Assembly: GCA_905178155.1 (NCBI GenBank)
Contig: CAJINV010000003.1
Span: 10,501,604 to 10,565,603, forward strand
DNA length: 64,000 nt
Source of the DNA: Amoebophrya sp. A120
Taxonomy: Eukaryota; Sar; Dinophyceae; Syndiniales; Amoebophryaceae
Direction of reading: 5' to 3'
Shown: piece after piece, positions 1 to 11,300 of the stretch
How the letters are laid out: every line of letters starts with the position of its first letter
Numbering within the stretch: the stretch's first letter is position 1
Notes under the pieces: model-generated
Database searches by the model: none
The model's input: the letters and a program-made list of their open reading frames with translations, nothing else
Told to the model about the DNA's origin: nothing
Made by a program: the position numbers and the translations under genes

Positions 1-317
1 ATATAATTTTCTGTTTTTAGCTTCAACTTCAGAGATGTGATCGAAGTTCCCACTGTTTGGGTTGTTCGCTGAAATGAAATGGCAGAAGTCGAAAAGACTA
101 AGTTTTTTTCTGATAGCAGAGCTGCAGTTGTTTTTACCAAGTAGTTGTTTGTCTTTGTTGTATGAGCAAGACCTACAAATAAAAGAGTACGACATGTAGA
201 GGAGCACTCACCAGCCACCAATCAGCCCATCAACCTCCGCTGTCATTGAATCAGCTCTACTACACAGAAAAGTGTTGATACCGGGGTGTGAGAACAGAGA
301 TAATTATTTTTTTCAAG

Positions 318-494
318 GTAAAAACTGTTTTCGCCATCGCAGCATCGATTCTTGTTTTCGGAAACGAGGTGAAGATGGAACAGTGGCTCGGAGCTGCGAT
401 TTGTATTTCCGGAGTGCTCCTGTGGCAGAGGAAGGGAAAGCAGATAAACAATATGAGAGCTGACGGCCTGGAAACGTCCAAGAAGGCAAGCTAG
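318..494 (+). CDS. Last exon of a drug/metabolite-superfamily (nucleotide-sugar/triose-phosphate type) transporter, 5' end outside window
   Basis: The exon opens after an AG at 316-317 preceded by a T-rich tract and reads VKTVFAIAASILVFGNEV, then MEQWLGAAICISGVLLW, then a lysine-rich tail and a TAG stop. This is the typical end of a membrane carrier of the EamA/TPT/nucleotide-sugar transporter group: helix 9 with a small-residue face, the short FGN-V loop, the QWLG start of helix 10 with the G-x2-L pattern, and a basic cytosolic tail. Such carriers exchange sugar nucleotides or phosphorylated metabolites across Golgi, ER or plastid membranes. Substrate cannot be told from about 58 residues. 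I saw no upstream exon in bases 1-317, so the rest probably lies before the window. The family assignment is by resemblance. Confidence 0.6.
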   Translation, partial: VKTVFAIAASILVFGNEVKMEQWLGAAICISGVLLWQRKGKQINNMRADGLETSKKAS

Positions 495-1850
495 CGAACA
501 GGCGTGGGCTCAGATGAAGACAAGCAGAAAATCTTGTACTGCCACACGAACAAGTAGAGCAGCGTGGTCCCATCCGACCACATGACGCATCATGCAAGCG
601 CAATACATGGTCCAGTTCCGCAGCTCATCAAGGAAAGTGGGCACAAGCGCCAAGAACTACATTGCTAGTGGATTCCTGGCTAAAAATTGCATTTTCAGTG
701 TTGGTGTTCCCTTCCCAGTTCCATTAGTTAATAAAAGATGTTTAAGTTTTTTTTTGCAAGGGTGGTGCATTTTTTGCCATCTTCTTATTCTGCTGTTCAT
801 TGGTCTTCGTTATCATCGGATACTAGCCGAAGATTCCTGGCGTCGAATATGTGTGTTGCGAATTATGCGCACTCGGACTCTCTTGGTCTTCTTGTAAGTT
901 TGCAACTGGAATACTTCGCATTCTTCAATTATATAAGATATATGAGCTGCATCACTTTAACTGCTAGTGGACTTGAGAACACTCGCACACACTTGCACGC
1001 GTTTGCCCCACGGAGCTCCTTGCCAACGTCTACACTTCTCTCCATTGCAAGCAAGCAAGCAAGTGGCGCAAGCCTTTCGCTGCGTTGATGCATCCTGTAG
1101 GTTCAGCCCATTCAGATGCAGCAAGATTCTCTTCCCATTCTCCCCAGATTTCAACACATTCCAGGGACTAGATCCGCGGCGTAGTAGTTAGCTAGCTCAG
1201 TCAGGATCTTTGGCCTGCGCCTGGGTAAAGATTTTACTAACTTAGGACGGCGGGCCTAGATAGAGTTTTGACCAAGGGGCGAAGTCCCAGAGAAAGGGTT
1301 GGCCCGGGCTTGGTACAGGTCGGAAGACCTACCCAAAGCACGGACAACCTGGAGAACCACTTGAGAGGAGGACCACATCACCAGCGGCAGAGCCTTGGTC
1401 AGGATTTTACTTAGGACGGCGGTCCAAGGTAAAACCTTCGCCAGGGATCTATCAAGTGGGAGGCTCGAACGTGATCGAGCTACAGAGCTGCACGAGACCC
1501 ATCATTCTGCCAGAGCCTTCAGCCATTTCGTCATGGGTCAGGCTTCATATGGGGCGATCGTGTTACGTTTGTGCGGGATCGATTTACTCCATGGCGGGCG
1601 TTAGCTCTTCCGTGGAATAGGAGAGCCCAGAAATTCAAACTGTGGAGCTATTCGCTTTCCTTAGATGTCTTCGAAACCGAAAGGAAGAGGAACACGCTGA
1701 GCCGATGAAGAAGATCGGAAACGGAACCCGACCGGCGACCGCAGTAGTCCTTGCAGCATCAGTTGAAGACTGCAAATTGGCGGTCAACTTCAACACACTG
1801 ATATCTACGAGCTCGTAATATGTAATCATATATATAGGGAACTACCTTGA
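495..1850. other. Non-coding interval with a short duplicated motif
   Basis: I see no supported gene. A motif reading GTCAGGATTTTACTTAGGAC occurs at about 1398-1417, and a diverged relative (GTAAAGATTTTACTAACTTAGGAC, in part) at about 1224-1247, both followed by GGCGG. The interval is probably intergenic or relic repeat. Confidence 0.4.
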
Positions 1851-1854
1851 CTTG

Positions 1855-2170
1855 ACTTGAAGATGGTACGCCCGGCCGCGCAAGTTCCGCACTTCTGATG
1901 GTGCAGCACAAGCACTGCCGCCAGTTCCGCACTTCTGATGGTGCGCGTCTGGTGTAGCAGCACAGTGCAGCAAGGACTTATGTTCTTAATTCTTATACTC
2001 CTAACGGTGATTGCAGCACCAGGAGCCCGAGCCAGACAGAAGGTACTGAAACCCGGCAACGAGCCCTCTCTCACTCCGGGGAGGTGCGAGCCACCTCGTG
2101 ACAGCCACAAGCGGCGCCACCTAAATGCGGGGACTATCTATTAGACGGACTACCGCCAAAGGCCACGAAA
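1855..2170 (-). repeat. Inverted single copy of the 50.7-53.7 kb dispersed repeat family
   Basis: Read on the minus strand this contains two copies of the CACCATCAGAAGTGCGG motif (plus-strand CGCACTTCTGATGGTG at about 1889 and 1928), the AGGCTCCTGG-like block, and a GGTAGTCCGTCTAATA-like end near 2140-2160. These are the diagnostic blocks, in the same relative order, of the family clustered at 50.7-53.7 kb. The copy is diverged and has no coding capacity that I can support. Confidence 0.6.
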
Positions 2171-2859
2171 GCTTGTTTAGAAGCCGAGCACGAGATGCGT
2201 TCTACCGCCTGGATTAGCAGACCAGACTCTAGGGGACTTAATGAAAGGCGTGCCGGATCAACTTCCGCAGACAAGCCTTCGGGCCTGTTGATCGCATAAG
2301 CTAAATTGTTAGAACTAATTTTTTTCCTTCATCCGGGTAGAGCAATCACTTCGCCGGAACCTCCGCACGGCCGCGCCAAAAACTCCACAGTGGTGCTGAT
2401 GAACAAGCGCGACACCACCTCCACGGCACTGTCGCGTCCGCCCCCCCCCCTGACAAACCCGCTGGCTAGGCGGAAAAAACAAAGCCCCTGCGAGTTCGCG
2501 GGATCCGCAGACTAGCGCTACAAAGGCTACAGCAGTAAGACAACAGGAACAGACTTAGAGGACGAAAGAAGAAAAGTAAAAGGGTAGAGACCTAAACCTA
2601 CGGGGGCGCATGCCAAAGAGGGCAAAGGGAAGGGCAGAAGGAAGACATCAGACTTAGACGAAAAAAGCAAGATAAAAGGGTAGACTCTCAATCCTACAGA
2701 GGCGTATGCAAGAGGGGGCAGAGGGAAGATCAGACTTCGGCAACGGAATGAGAGTATATATGTTGAAAAAGGGTCCCTATATTGTATGAAACGATTAAAA
2801 GAAGCCTGCCATACGCGTCATCTTCGTAAAGTTTTCGTCGTCGTTGTCCTTTAGATTTA

Positions 2860-3512
2860 GTGAGTGCGACGCGTCTTCGTGGAAATTCGATCACCTCCAC
2901 GGAGCCCCTTTCGTTTTCACGTCTGGAATCGTGGTTGTTCCACGAAATGTTTCGTGTCTCCGATGCAGTGTCTTGGTGTCAGACGAATGATTCTGTGACT
3001 GTGCAGTGCGTCTGTGCGAGGAAACCGGAGGAGGTCAGGATTTTGCACGACGAAATTACTCTGACCTTATCGAGACTTAGACAAGAGCCGTGGTCACCAT
3101 CCTCAAGAACGAGGACTACCGCTACCCTGGAAGATGAAGGTGCCGCATTTGATGTCAGTCCAGTATCGACGTCGAAGCTCGTATTTCGTCTTTGGCGGGC
3201 AGTACGTACTGCCTCGTCATTTCACACAATGACCACAACGTCTCACTGTTTTCCCCACACTGTCGATGACGAGGGAGATATTGCAACATCTACTACTAGT
3301 AGATCATGTTCGTCAATATTCCCCGTCGCCGTCTCCCGCCCAGCGCTAGCGGATGGGACGAGCAGAAAAGCTGGGAACATGAGTGCTGGTGTCCACGTTG
3401 TAGAAGAAGGGCCGCAGCTTTCGAATGTTGCTTCGGTTGACCCTGGTGTTGTTGCAGCTGTATTTCGTCCAGAAGAGGGCGGCGAGCAGGAACAGCAGGT
3501 GGTTCTACTTCT
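2860..3512 (+). CDS. Hypothetical exon, truncated by a foldback element
   Basis: About 218 codons are open. The stretch reads SATRLRGNSITSTEPLSFSR at its start and ends in a valine/leucine-rich segment before residues VRG. I do not recognise it. It has mixed composition without long low-complexity runs, and the codons stay open through to the point where an 800-base inverted-repeat element begins, which would fit an exon ending at an introner-like insertion. The start is not fixed: base 2860 is a GTG, and an acceptor AG lies just upstream (about 2854-2860). No convincing continuation was found after the element. It could also be a chance ORF. Confidence 0.35.
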
Positions 3513-4315
3513 CGAAGTACGAGGCGAAAAATCCGCCCCAGCCCAATTTTCAAAATTTGGCTTGGCCGGTTGCGGTGCTCGGTTGCAGTGGGTGTCGTAG
3601 TTTTCCAGTTGGGCACAGACTCCAGCCTGGGTGTCTTGGGCGGGCCGTGCTTCACCAAGCTAGGGCACCCACAATGTCAATGGAAAGGCTGACGACCTGC
3701 GCCACAAATAGGTGGCGCGGGAATGCGCGAGAAAAAAATAAAGGCGCTGGGGTTGGCAAGGGAAAATGTATATCTCTTGCTTTGATGCGTTTTGGCATTT
3801 CCGACGCGAAAAAGTTCTCCTTTCTCTGGCATTTTTTGGGCCGCCCATAGCATTTGGCCCAGCCGGTTCGCCGGGTGGACTTCAGGCCTTGGGCAAGAAA
3901 TTATACCTTCCGGACTCCGGTCGTGTTTGGCGTCATTATAATTTCTTGCCCAAGGCGTGCAGTCCAGTCGGTGAAACGGCTTGGGCAAGAAATTATAGTT
4001 AGCCAAATGCGGTTGTCCCACAAGGGCTAACGTTTGGCCTCCAGCTGTGAAGCAGTTCCCGAGAATAGCCGGGAGCTGGGGAGGTGGCGGGGTGCCTGCG
4101 TTTGGTTTTGAACGTGTGCCGGGTCTTTTGGTGCGTTGCTGGGCGGAAAATCCGGCAGCCCGTTGGCAGACGACACGCAATAGCAGGCTCTTTGTGGTTT
4201 GATCAACATCGCCGGACTTAGCAGCGTCAATGGCCGATGACTCGACGCGGCTGAAACAGCTGGCAGAGTCAAGTTTTGAAAATTGGGCTGGGGCGGATTT
4301 TTCCGCTTCGTACGA
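3513..4315. mobile_element. Foldback element (about 800 bp) with terminal inverted repeats, non-autonomous
   Basis: The left end (about 3513-3560) and right end (about 4268-4313) are inverted copies sharing AAAATCCGCCCCAGCCCAAT and flanking TTTTCAAAA and TTCGTAC sequence. Inside, CTTGGGCAAGAAATTATA occurs twice in one orientation (about 3888 and 3981) and once inverted (about 3936). No transposase-like ORF is visible. It starts exactly where the upstream open exon stops making sense, so it may be an intron-forming element. Confidence 0.65.
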
Positions 4316-4439
4316 ATTAGCGAAGAGGGTACGCTATCCAACAACTCGCCCCGCCCCCCCCCGCCCCCTCATCTGTCTCGCGATATAGTACCACGTCCGC
4401 CCACCTCTTGCTTTGCCTTTATTATCTATATCTCATGAC

Positions 4440-5000
4440 TTGCAACCCCTAAAGCAAAACGACATCGGAAACTCGCCTCGTTCCGGAACGAGGCGCGCAG
4501 AGTCCGGATTTTTTCAAAAAGTGCGAACGCATTGAGTTTTCGTGTGGGCTCTCGTTTCGGAACGGGAAACGCAGTGAGAATTCACTGAATTGCCACTCCA
4601 GGACTTTCCAAAAAGTGAGAACGCAGCGAATTCTCGCTCGGTTTCTCGTTCCGGCACGAGAAATGGATTGAAAATTCAGTGAGTTTTCACTTTTTGAAGA
4701 ATCCCACTAACGAGGCCTCGTTCCGGAACTCAAAATCGAGTGAAAATTCAGTGGATTTTCACTTTTTGAAAAAAATCACTTTTGGGTCACGAATTTTCTG
4801 GGAGAGAGACTTGAGCTCCCAGAGTGAAAATTTTCCGGAAGTGAAAACTCACTGAATCAATTTTCACTCGATTTTGAGTTCCGGAACGAACTGGGCCTCG
4901 TTCCGGAACGAGGCCCAGTTCCGGAACTCAAAATCGAGTGAAAATTCAGTGAGTTTTCATTTTTTGAACAAAATCACTTTTGGAACATGCATGTTCCTGG
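4440..5000. repeat. Palindromic repeat array built on GTGAAAATTCAGTGAG and CTCGTTCCGGAACGAG modules
   Basis: The modules TCACTTTTTGAA, GTGAAAATTCAGTGAG and TTCCGGAACTCAAAATCGAG recur several times in both orientations. At about 4846-4957 two arms meet around GGGCCTCGTTCCGGAACG and its mirror, giving a large near-perfect cruciform. No gene is supported; ORFs here only follow the repeats. Confidence 0.7.
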
Positions 5001-7480
5001 AGAGAACGCTGACCCTTTGCAGCACACATGGCAGAAATAGGGCGAGGGCTACCGATTCAAATTGCAGGACCTTCCGTAAGCGTGTTGCGTTGTCGCTAGT
5101 AGCGCTTGCTGGGTCGCGAAAATTTTTTTACGAGCCTTCTCGTTGCATCGCGCTATTGCCCGCGCCACATCGCCGAGAGGAACGCTCTGCCGCACTGCCT
5201 GCAAGATGCCTGTGGTGTCGTTCGTAAGGCGCGCCTAATTTATTTTGTGGCTCGCAACATCGCCCGACGTTTTGGCTTCAGTATGTTCAAAACGCTCGAA
5301 GTTGTAGCATTTGGGCTCTCGTTCCCCAACGAGGGGAGTTTCCGACGCGAAAGAGGGGGTCTTTGCAAGTCGTGCTATATCTTGGAACAGCTAGCTAGTG
5401 TTCGACTCACCACAGCTCTCGGAAACCACACGCCCCCGCTGTGCGCGACATTTTAGTCTTTTATATTTTAATTTTTTTCTAAAAGCGAGCACTTGCATTT
5501 CGAAGGAGGGTGGGCAGCAGGAGGGGTTGGTGTTGGGTTGTGCACTCTCATAGGAAACCGAGGGCGAGTGGTGGCGGTATCTTACAGTAGACGTATCCGA
5601 CCGAAAGAGCGCCCCCCCGCAATACCAATGCATAGTAATAGAAAGCATAAGCATAACTACACTGCGAGTCGGAGACCTATTTTTTAGTGTTGGTCACTAA
5701 GAAATAGAACCGCATCAAAGGCGTTTTCTTATGGTGCAAGGGCAACGCAGACGAGCCTTCACCTTCTGCAAATAAAATTATGTTCGAATTCGAAATGAAG
5801 ACCGGCGCACATGGTGAAGAAGTAGAATATTTGTCATGCTCCTGAACTCTGCGAGTGCGACTGCGAAAGACAAAAAGATCTTCGAAAATGTGGGACACAA
5901 ATTGAAATTCAAACTCTCTGGAATTCAGATTATCTGGATCGGGTGTGCCTTTCTAGTGGACAAGACGAGATCGGCGAAGAAGCGTTGACAGATGCGGAAA
6001 AGATGCGAGACGAAGCTTCAAATAGCATGGTCACGAACGTGGGCAAAATTGGTGAGCAGAACGCATTTCGGGGCAGTTATTTCGGAAAAAGCGCGTTCTC
6101 TTGGTGAAGCTCGGGCTACTTCTTCAAATAATGTGTATGTGAACATAAAGTGAAGCAGGAAAAACAAAAGAAACGAATGCTGGAGATGAAATTGAAAGCG
6201 TCGCTCTAGCTCCGGGTCCGGTTCCGGCCTGCGTAAGTAGCCGGAGGACCGTGAAAACTTGAATGAAACTAAAGCCATGTAGTTGATGCGCTGCGAAAAG
6301 AATCGCCACCAGACACCCGATCTTGCTGAGTCTTCTTGCTTCCTCATGTATATGATTTGGCGTCCAGTGGATTGATTCTCATTCTACTAGCTGTGTGGTT
6401 CTGCGGCCGCCTCTAGAACAAGCGAAGAGCATCTTATGCTCTTCGCATAAGCCGAGAAGAGTCCAGCCTTTTTTTTGCGTGTTCGGGTGGGGTCGAGATT
6501 TTGATAATAGAGCTGGACTTTTCTCCCCTAATCAATCAATCTTGAAGCGTCCGCCAGGTTTTAAGGGTGCGATTCAGTTAAGCAGTGTTTTAGTCGTGTT
6601 TCAGAGTATAAGCCAGCAGCTCGAAGCTCTGGTAGGCTTGTTTCCAAATGCTTATACGTTTTTCGCTCCACCTTCCGTGCCTGTACTCGTACTTGCCACG
6701 AAAGTCAGCCGCACTTTATCTTCTATCTCTATGTATTCTCCTTATCATTATGGTAAAGGTGTAGATTGGGTGAGTGGGTACCTGAACCTGATCTAAGCTC
6801 GTACCTATCGTTATCGGCCAACGCGCTCTGCATTTCGCGTGTCGTTCGGGGGTCTGGGCAGTCGGTTGCAACGGGAATATCCAGGGGAACGGTTCGTCGG
6901 GCTCGGGATTTGTTTGCAGTTCGTTGATAATCATAATGATAATGATATTAAGGAGACCAAATCGGTTGGCTCATTGTTATTTCGTGCCGATGTCTGCCGT
7001 TGTACATGCAGGTGTGTGGTCGGTATTGTGCATGTGCTGTGGCGGGGTCCGCTTTGGGGTCTGAGGTGGAACGCCACATGATCGTGATCCAGTGATCCTC
7101 TTCATGTTTAGCATCAAGAGTGCGAAGGAGCAGTTTTTTTGTTTCGTTTGCGCACTTTCTATACATCTCTTCCATCTCATTGATCGCATTTGTGTACTTC
7201 GCGTTTGATGTGTGTGATTGCGAAGTAATCATAGTAGTAACTACAACTAGCAGCGCCAGCTTCGCCTGGAAGTAGGCTTAAGTATTAGAAGAAGAAGTGC
7301 AACTGGCATCAAGCGGCATGATCTAGATAAAACAAATCAAAAAGAAAAAAAGCGCCGGCCCCAAAAAAAAGCGCCATCACGCCCAATGTGGTTCGTTGTC
7401 GCGGCTCCGGCGCGCCCTGATTGGTCGCTCCATTTCCGGCGCGCCCAATCTGGTCAACCCGGCCCCGAAGGTGCGTGGAC
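5001..7480. other. Interval without a supported gene
   Basis: There are many short ORFs on both strands, none with recognisable domains or good exon borders. One weak plus-strand candidate starts with an ATG near 5835 and runs about 50 codons with a hydrophobic IIWIGCAFLV stretch. I do not regard it as established. Simple ATAATGATAAT-type repeats lie near 6930. Confidence 0.3.
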
Positions 7481-7489
7481 GTGTCTCGA

Positions 7490-7965
7490 TGCCGTCGGGC
7501 AACTTCTGGGCCGTCAGACGACTTTTGGCTGTCCGACGGCCGTCGGACACCTTCTGACCCGTCGAGCGACTTTTGGTTGTCCGGCGGCCGTCGGATGACT
7601 TTTGGGTGTCCGACGGCCGTCGGGCAACTTCTGAGCCGTCGGACGACTTTTGGCTGTCCGACGGTCGTCGGGTGACTTTCGGTTGTGCGACGGCCGTTGG
7701 GCAACTTCTGAGCCGTCGGAGTCGGGTGACTTCTGGCTGTCCGACGGCCGTCGGACGACTTTTGGCTGTCCAACGGCCGTCGGACGGCTTTCGGTTGTCC
7801 GACGGCCGCCGGACAACTTCTGGGCCGCCGGACGACTTTTGGCTGTCCGACGGCCGTCGGACGATTTCTGAGCCGCCGGACCGACGACTTTTGGCTGTCC
7901 GACGGCCGTCGTACTCGTACAACTTCTAACCCGTGGGACGACTTTTGGTTGTCCGACGGTCGTCG
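7490..7965. repeat. Minisatellite with GTCCGACGGCCGTCGGAC palindrome core
   Basis: About 470 bases consist of diverged tandem units containing ACTTTTGGCTGTCC, the self-complementary CCGACGGCCGTCGG, and alternating AACTTCTGAGCC segments. Units vary between roughly 30 and 60 bases. All reading frames on both strands stay open only because the unit lacks stops, so the overlapping long ORFs are artefacts. Confidence 0.85.
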
Positions 7966-8019
7966 GGTGATGGATTGGACAAGATGAGTAGCAGCAGCGC
8001 GGGCCGTTGCGGCCAATTC

Positions 8020-8240
8020 GAACTTATGTCTCAAACTCGAGCTCGAGCCCGTATTTCGAACTCGAGCGCTCTCTCAAACTCAAACTCGAGCATGTATCTC
8101 AAAATCGAACTTGTATCTGAAGCTCAAACTCGACCTTGTCTCTCCAGCTCCTTGTGTCTCAAACTCGACCTTGGTTTTGAAACTCAAGCTCGAGCTCGAT
8201 TCTGAAACTTAGACTCAATGTTAGAACTCTATCTCTAACT
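8020..8240. repeat. Degenerate CTCAAACTCGAG-type tandem repeat
   Basis: The words CTCAAACTCGA, GAGCTCGAGC and TGTATCTCAAA recur about every 12-30 bases with many substitutions. It lies immediately upstream of the gene beginning at 8333 and may be part of its 5' region, but no regulatory role can be shown. Confidence 0.65.
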
Positions 8241-8332
8241 GGCATTTTAATCCATGGTAGTTATCTTCTATACAAGGACAAAACTACTGTACTTGGCTAT
8301 CTTTTCTTGTATACGCAATATTCAATCTCAAC

Positions 8333-11300
8333 ATGGCACCAAGACGAAGTAAAGAACATGGCTTCGTCGGACAAAAGGATTCCGAGTCAACAAGAAGCTC
8401 TTCAGCCGCTTGCGCCACTGCTATCACTGCGCCAGGCGACACAGTTCTGGTCTACAAGGACGCTGCACGAGTGCCGCTGAGCTTTCTTGCGCAGCGCTTG
8501 GGGACGAGACACGACGATGCCCAAGCCACAGCCTTTGCGCACCTGTCAGAAATTCTTGATGCGTTCTTCACTACAAGAGAGGGACACTGCCCCGCTTTCT
8601 TGCTGGTGTCGCTGCGATTACTGGAAGAAAAAACGCGGACGACCCTGAAAGGCGTGAGGCTCTCGACCACGTCGATCAGTTTTGAACACCCACACGCTGA
8701 CGTAAAACAGTTTCGATGCTGGGTATCCTGTGCAAGAGTATCTTCGCACTTGACGTACAAATTGCTTTTGCTGCAGTACTGCATCATGACAAAAATTAAA
8801 ATTTCCTTTCACTTTATAGTTTTAGTCGAGTCAGCATTACTTTTACTACATATGATCTTTGTCCTGGAAATTTGCGAGTTCTACCAGTCAGTGCGATACT
8901 TTTGCAATGCATACTGGGACCGTCTGAACAAGTTGGGAGATCATGGTAGCGTTAAATAATTACTCATCGAATAATTGTCTTTATCATGTCGCATAGGACT
9001 AGTCGATTCTGATTGTTCAAACCCGTCTTTATAGAGTTCTTGTTAGTAGGCTACGGCTACCTAGGTCTTGACTCAAATCAAGAGATATTAATATCCACTT
9101 CGCCTTCCTCCACTTCATATGTGGATGCGCATGTGGCTGCCAACTCCCATGCCAGCAGTGCAGTTGGGATTGAAAAGTGCTACCAAAAGCAGGAAATTGT
9201 GTCTGCGGCTGAAAAATTCAAAAGCTCACCCTTGCGGCGGCGCGAGGCCGCCGGTATTTCTGCCATTGGAAGCGAGACTGTTTCCCGAAATGTTGCGGAG
9301 TTGCGGCTTCCCCTGTTGAAGCAGGACACTTCGTCATCGCGGGGGGGTGGCTAAGGGTATTGAGGGCCTAAGTGAAAGAGAACAACAGAGATTTCCAGAC
9401 ATTCGCTGCCATAATCGGCTCTGTCGATTGGCTGGCGCCTTTAAGGTGGAATCTAATATAATATATGTAACTCTCTTGCGTTTCTCATTCTTTGCTACCT
9501 TTCATCTCTGGACCCCTGAAGCAAGTCAAAAAGGGCAGCCCCGGACTCCGGGCCGGGCCTTCCCGTCTACGGCCAGGGGGGTCACAGAGTTGGGCAATTG
9601 GGGGAGGGTTCAGAAAAATTTCCGCAGAGGCCCAAACCCGATTGGTACTGCGGAAATTTGTCTGCGGTTCCAGCAGGGGGGGGTCCTGACCGACCCCGCT
9701 CTGGTGGGCGGGGGTGCAGACAAATTTCCGCAGAACAGTCGACTTACCGTGGTCAGCCGGAATTCTCAGCACTAAGAGGTCAGAGCAGCTGGAACAGCCG
9801 AGGTTTGGAGGGCCGGGCCTCCCGGGGCAGGAAAGTAGATGAAATGCGAGAAGCGGACCATGGCCAGCTCCCGCGGACGAGTTGCTTTCCGCGGGTGGGT
9901 CCCCTGCTCAGCCCCACCGCAACCTCCGAGGCCGCCTGGATTTGGACAACCCAAATTGTTTTGCCGTTACGCCCAAAAACAAAATTCTTGAACTTTTCAG
10001 CCGCGGACAAAACTCACGCTGGTAAAGTCGTTCACCTAATGAAAATGATCAAGCTTTAATCTATCTTTCCCTCGTCCACCCTTTGTCAGTCTTTTCAACA
10101 AGAACTGTGGGACATTGAATTAGTGACTAAGTACTTTTGTTCTTCAGGCGGAATTCTGTCGCTTGAGAGCGAGTGCCTGGCGCTGGCCCGTGCATTGGAA
10201 TTTTGCGGTATCAGTCTCGTCGAGGTCAAGGCAGTATTGGATATCGTCGCCGATCTTCTCGGGGAAGAGCAGCTGACAGGTAAGTTATATAGGTGCATCA
10301 TGCTTCCTCTTATGGTTATGAAAGAATGACAGGAGTTCGAGGCCATGAATATCGCACAAAATTGAAATAAAAGTTACGATCACATCGAATCACCAGATCA
10401 ATCTAGTTGTAGCACTTAGTTAGAAGTTCGACTTCTATGAAGAAGAAAAAATAAAATTAGTTTGTGCGGCTCGCGACCAGCACGATGTACAGGTGCTGCA
10501 ACGTTTAGTGAATGGACGCAGCAACACCCAGTGCCACTGATCTTTGGCATAGGCAGACCAATGCAAAGGCACTAGTACTTGCCGAACAATCTGAAGTCAA
10601 TTGATTAGCTGCATGAGCATGATGGAAGATGAAGAACCCTCAGCGTTGACACAAATATTAATGACGATGGGACATTTCAAATATCGTGAAATCGGAGCTA
10701 ATGCTAATATGATGTGTAAATACTTAAGCGCAACATCAAGATCAAGTTCTTCAATTTTAATAATGAGCAAAAAGAAAAAGCCTTATACAGAAAAACAAGA
10801 AATAAAGAAGAATCTGAAGGCGACTAAAAAGATTTGACAAAAGGGTGCTATTTGCTAACGTATAATTTAAAACGGTACTAGAATGGATGACTGAAAGCAA
10901 CAAACTTAAACTGCAGGATCGTCGCTGGCGGATCGGTTGCAACTTCCCGCACGGACAGTAGCAGACTTCGTCAGTAGTAAAGACAGAAGGATGCTGTTTG
11001 CGAAACTGCTTTACGACGGGCTAGTGCGTTGCATCGTCAGCGCGTTGAACGACGAACTGAAGTGCAGTCTTGCGTCGAAGGAGCAGGAATATGCAACCGG
11101 GCATGGCCATGGCGGCCGAAACTCGGCTGTCTATTCGACTAAATGTGTCCACCTCGTACAACTCGCATCGGAGTTCGGTAACGAACGCAAAGTGTCATCC
11201 TCATCGTCGTCCGATTCAATCCAGGGAGCGTCTTCGTGGGAGAGTTTCCAAAGTCTGTGGATGCAGTCGGCGCTCTTGAGCCGTGCGAGGACGAGCAATG

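Noticed and set aside
7309-8034. Minus-strand ORF of about 240 codons and several plus-strand ORFs
   Set aside because: They follow the palindromic minisatellite unit and repeat it; no independent coding sign.
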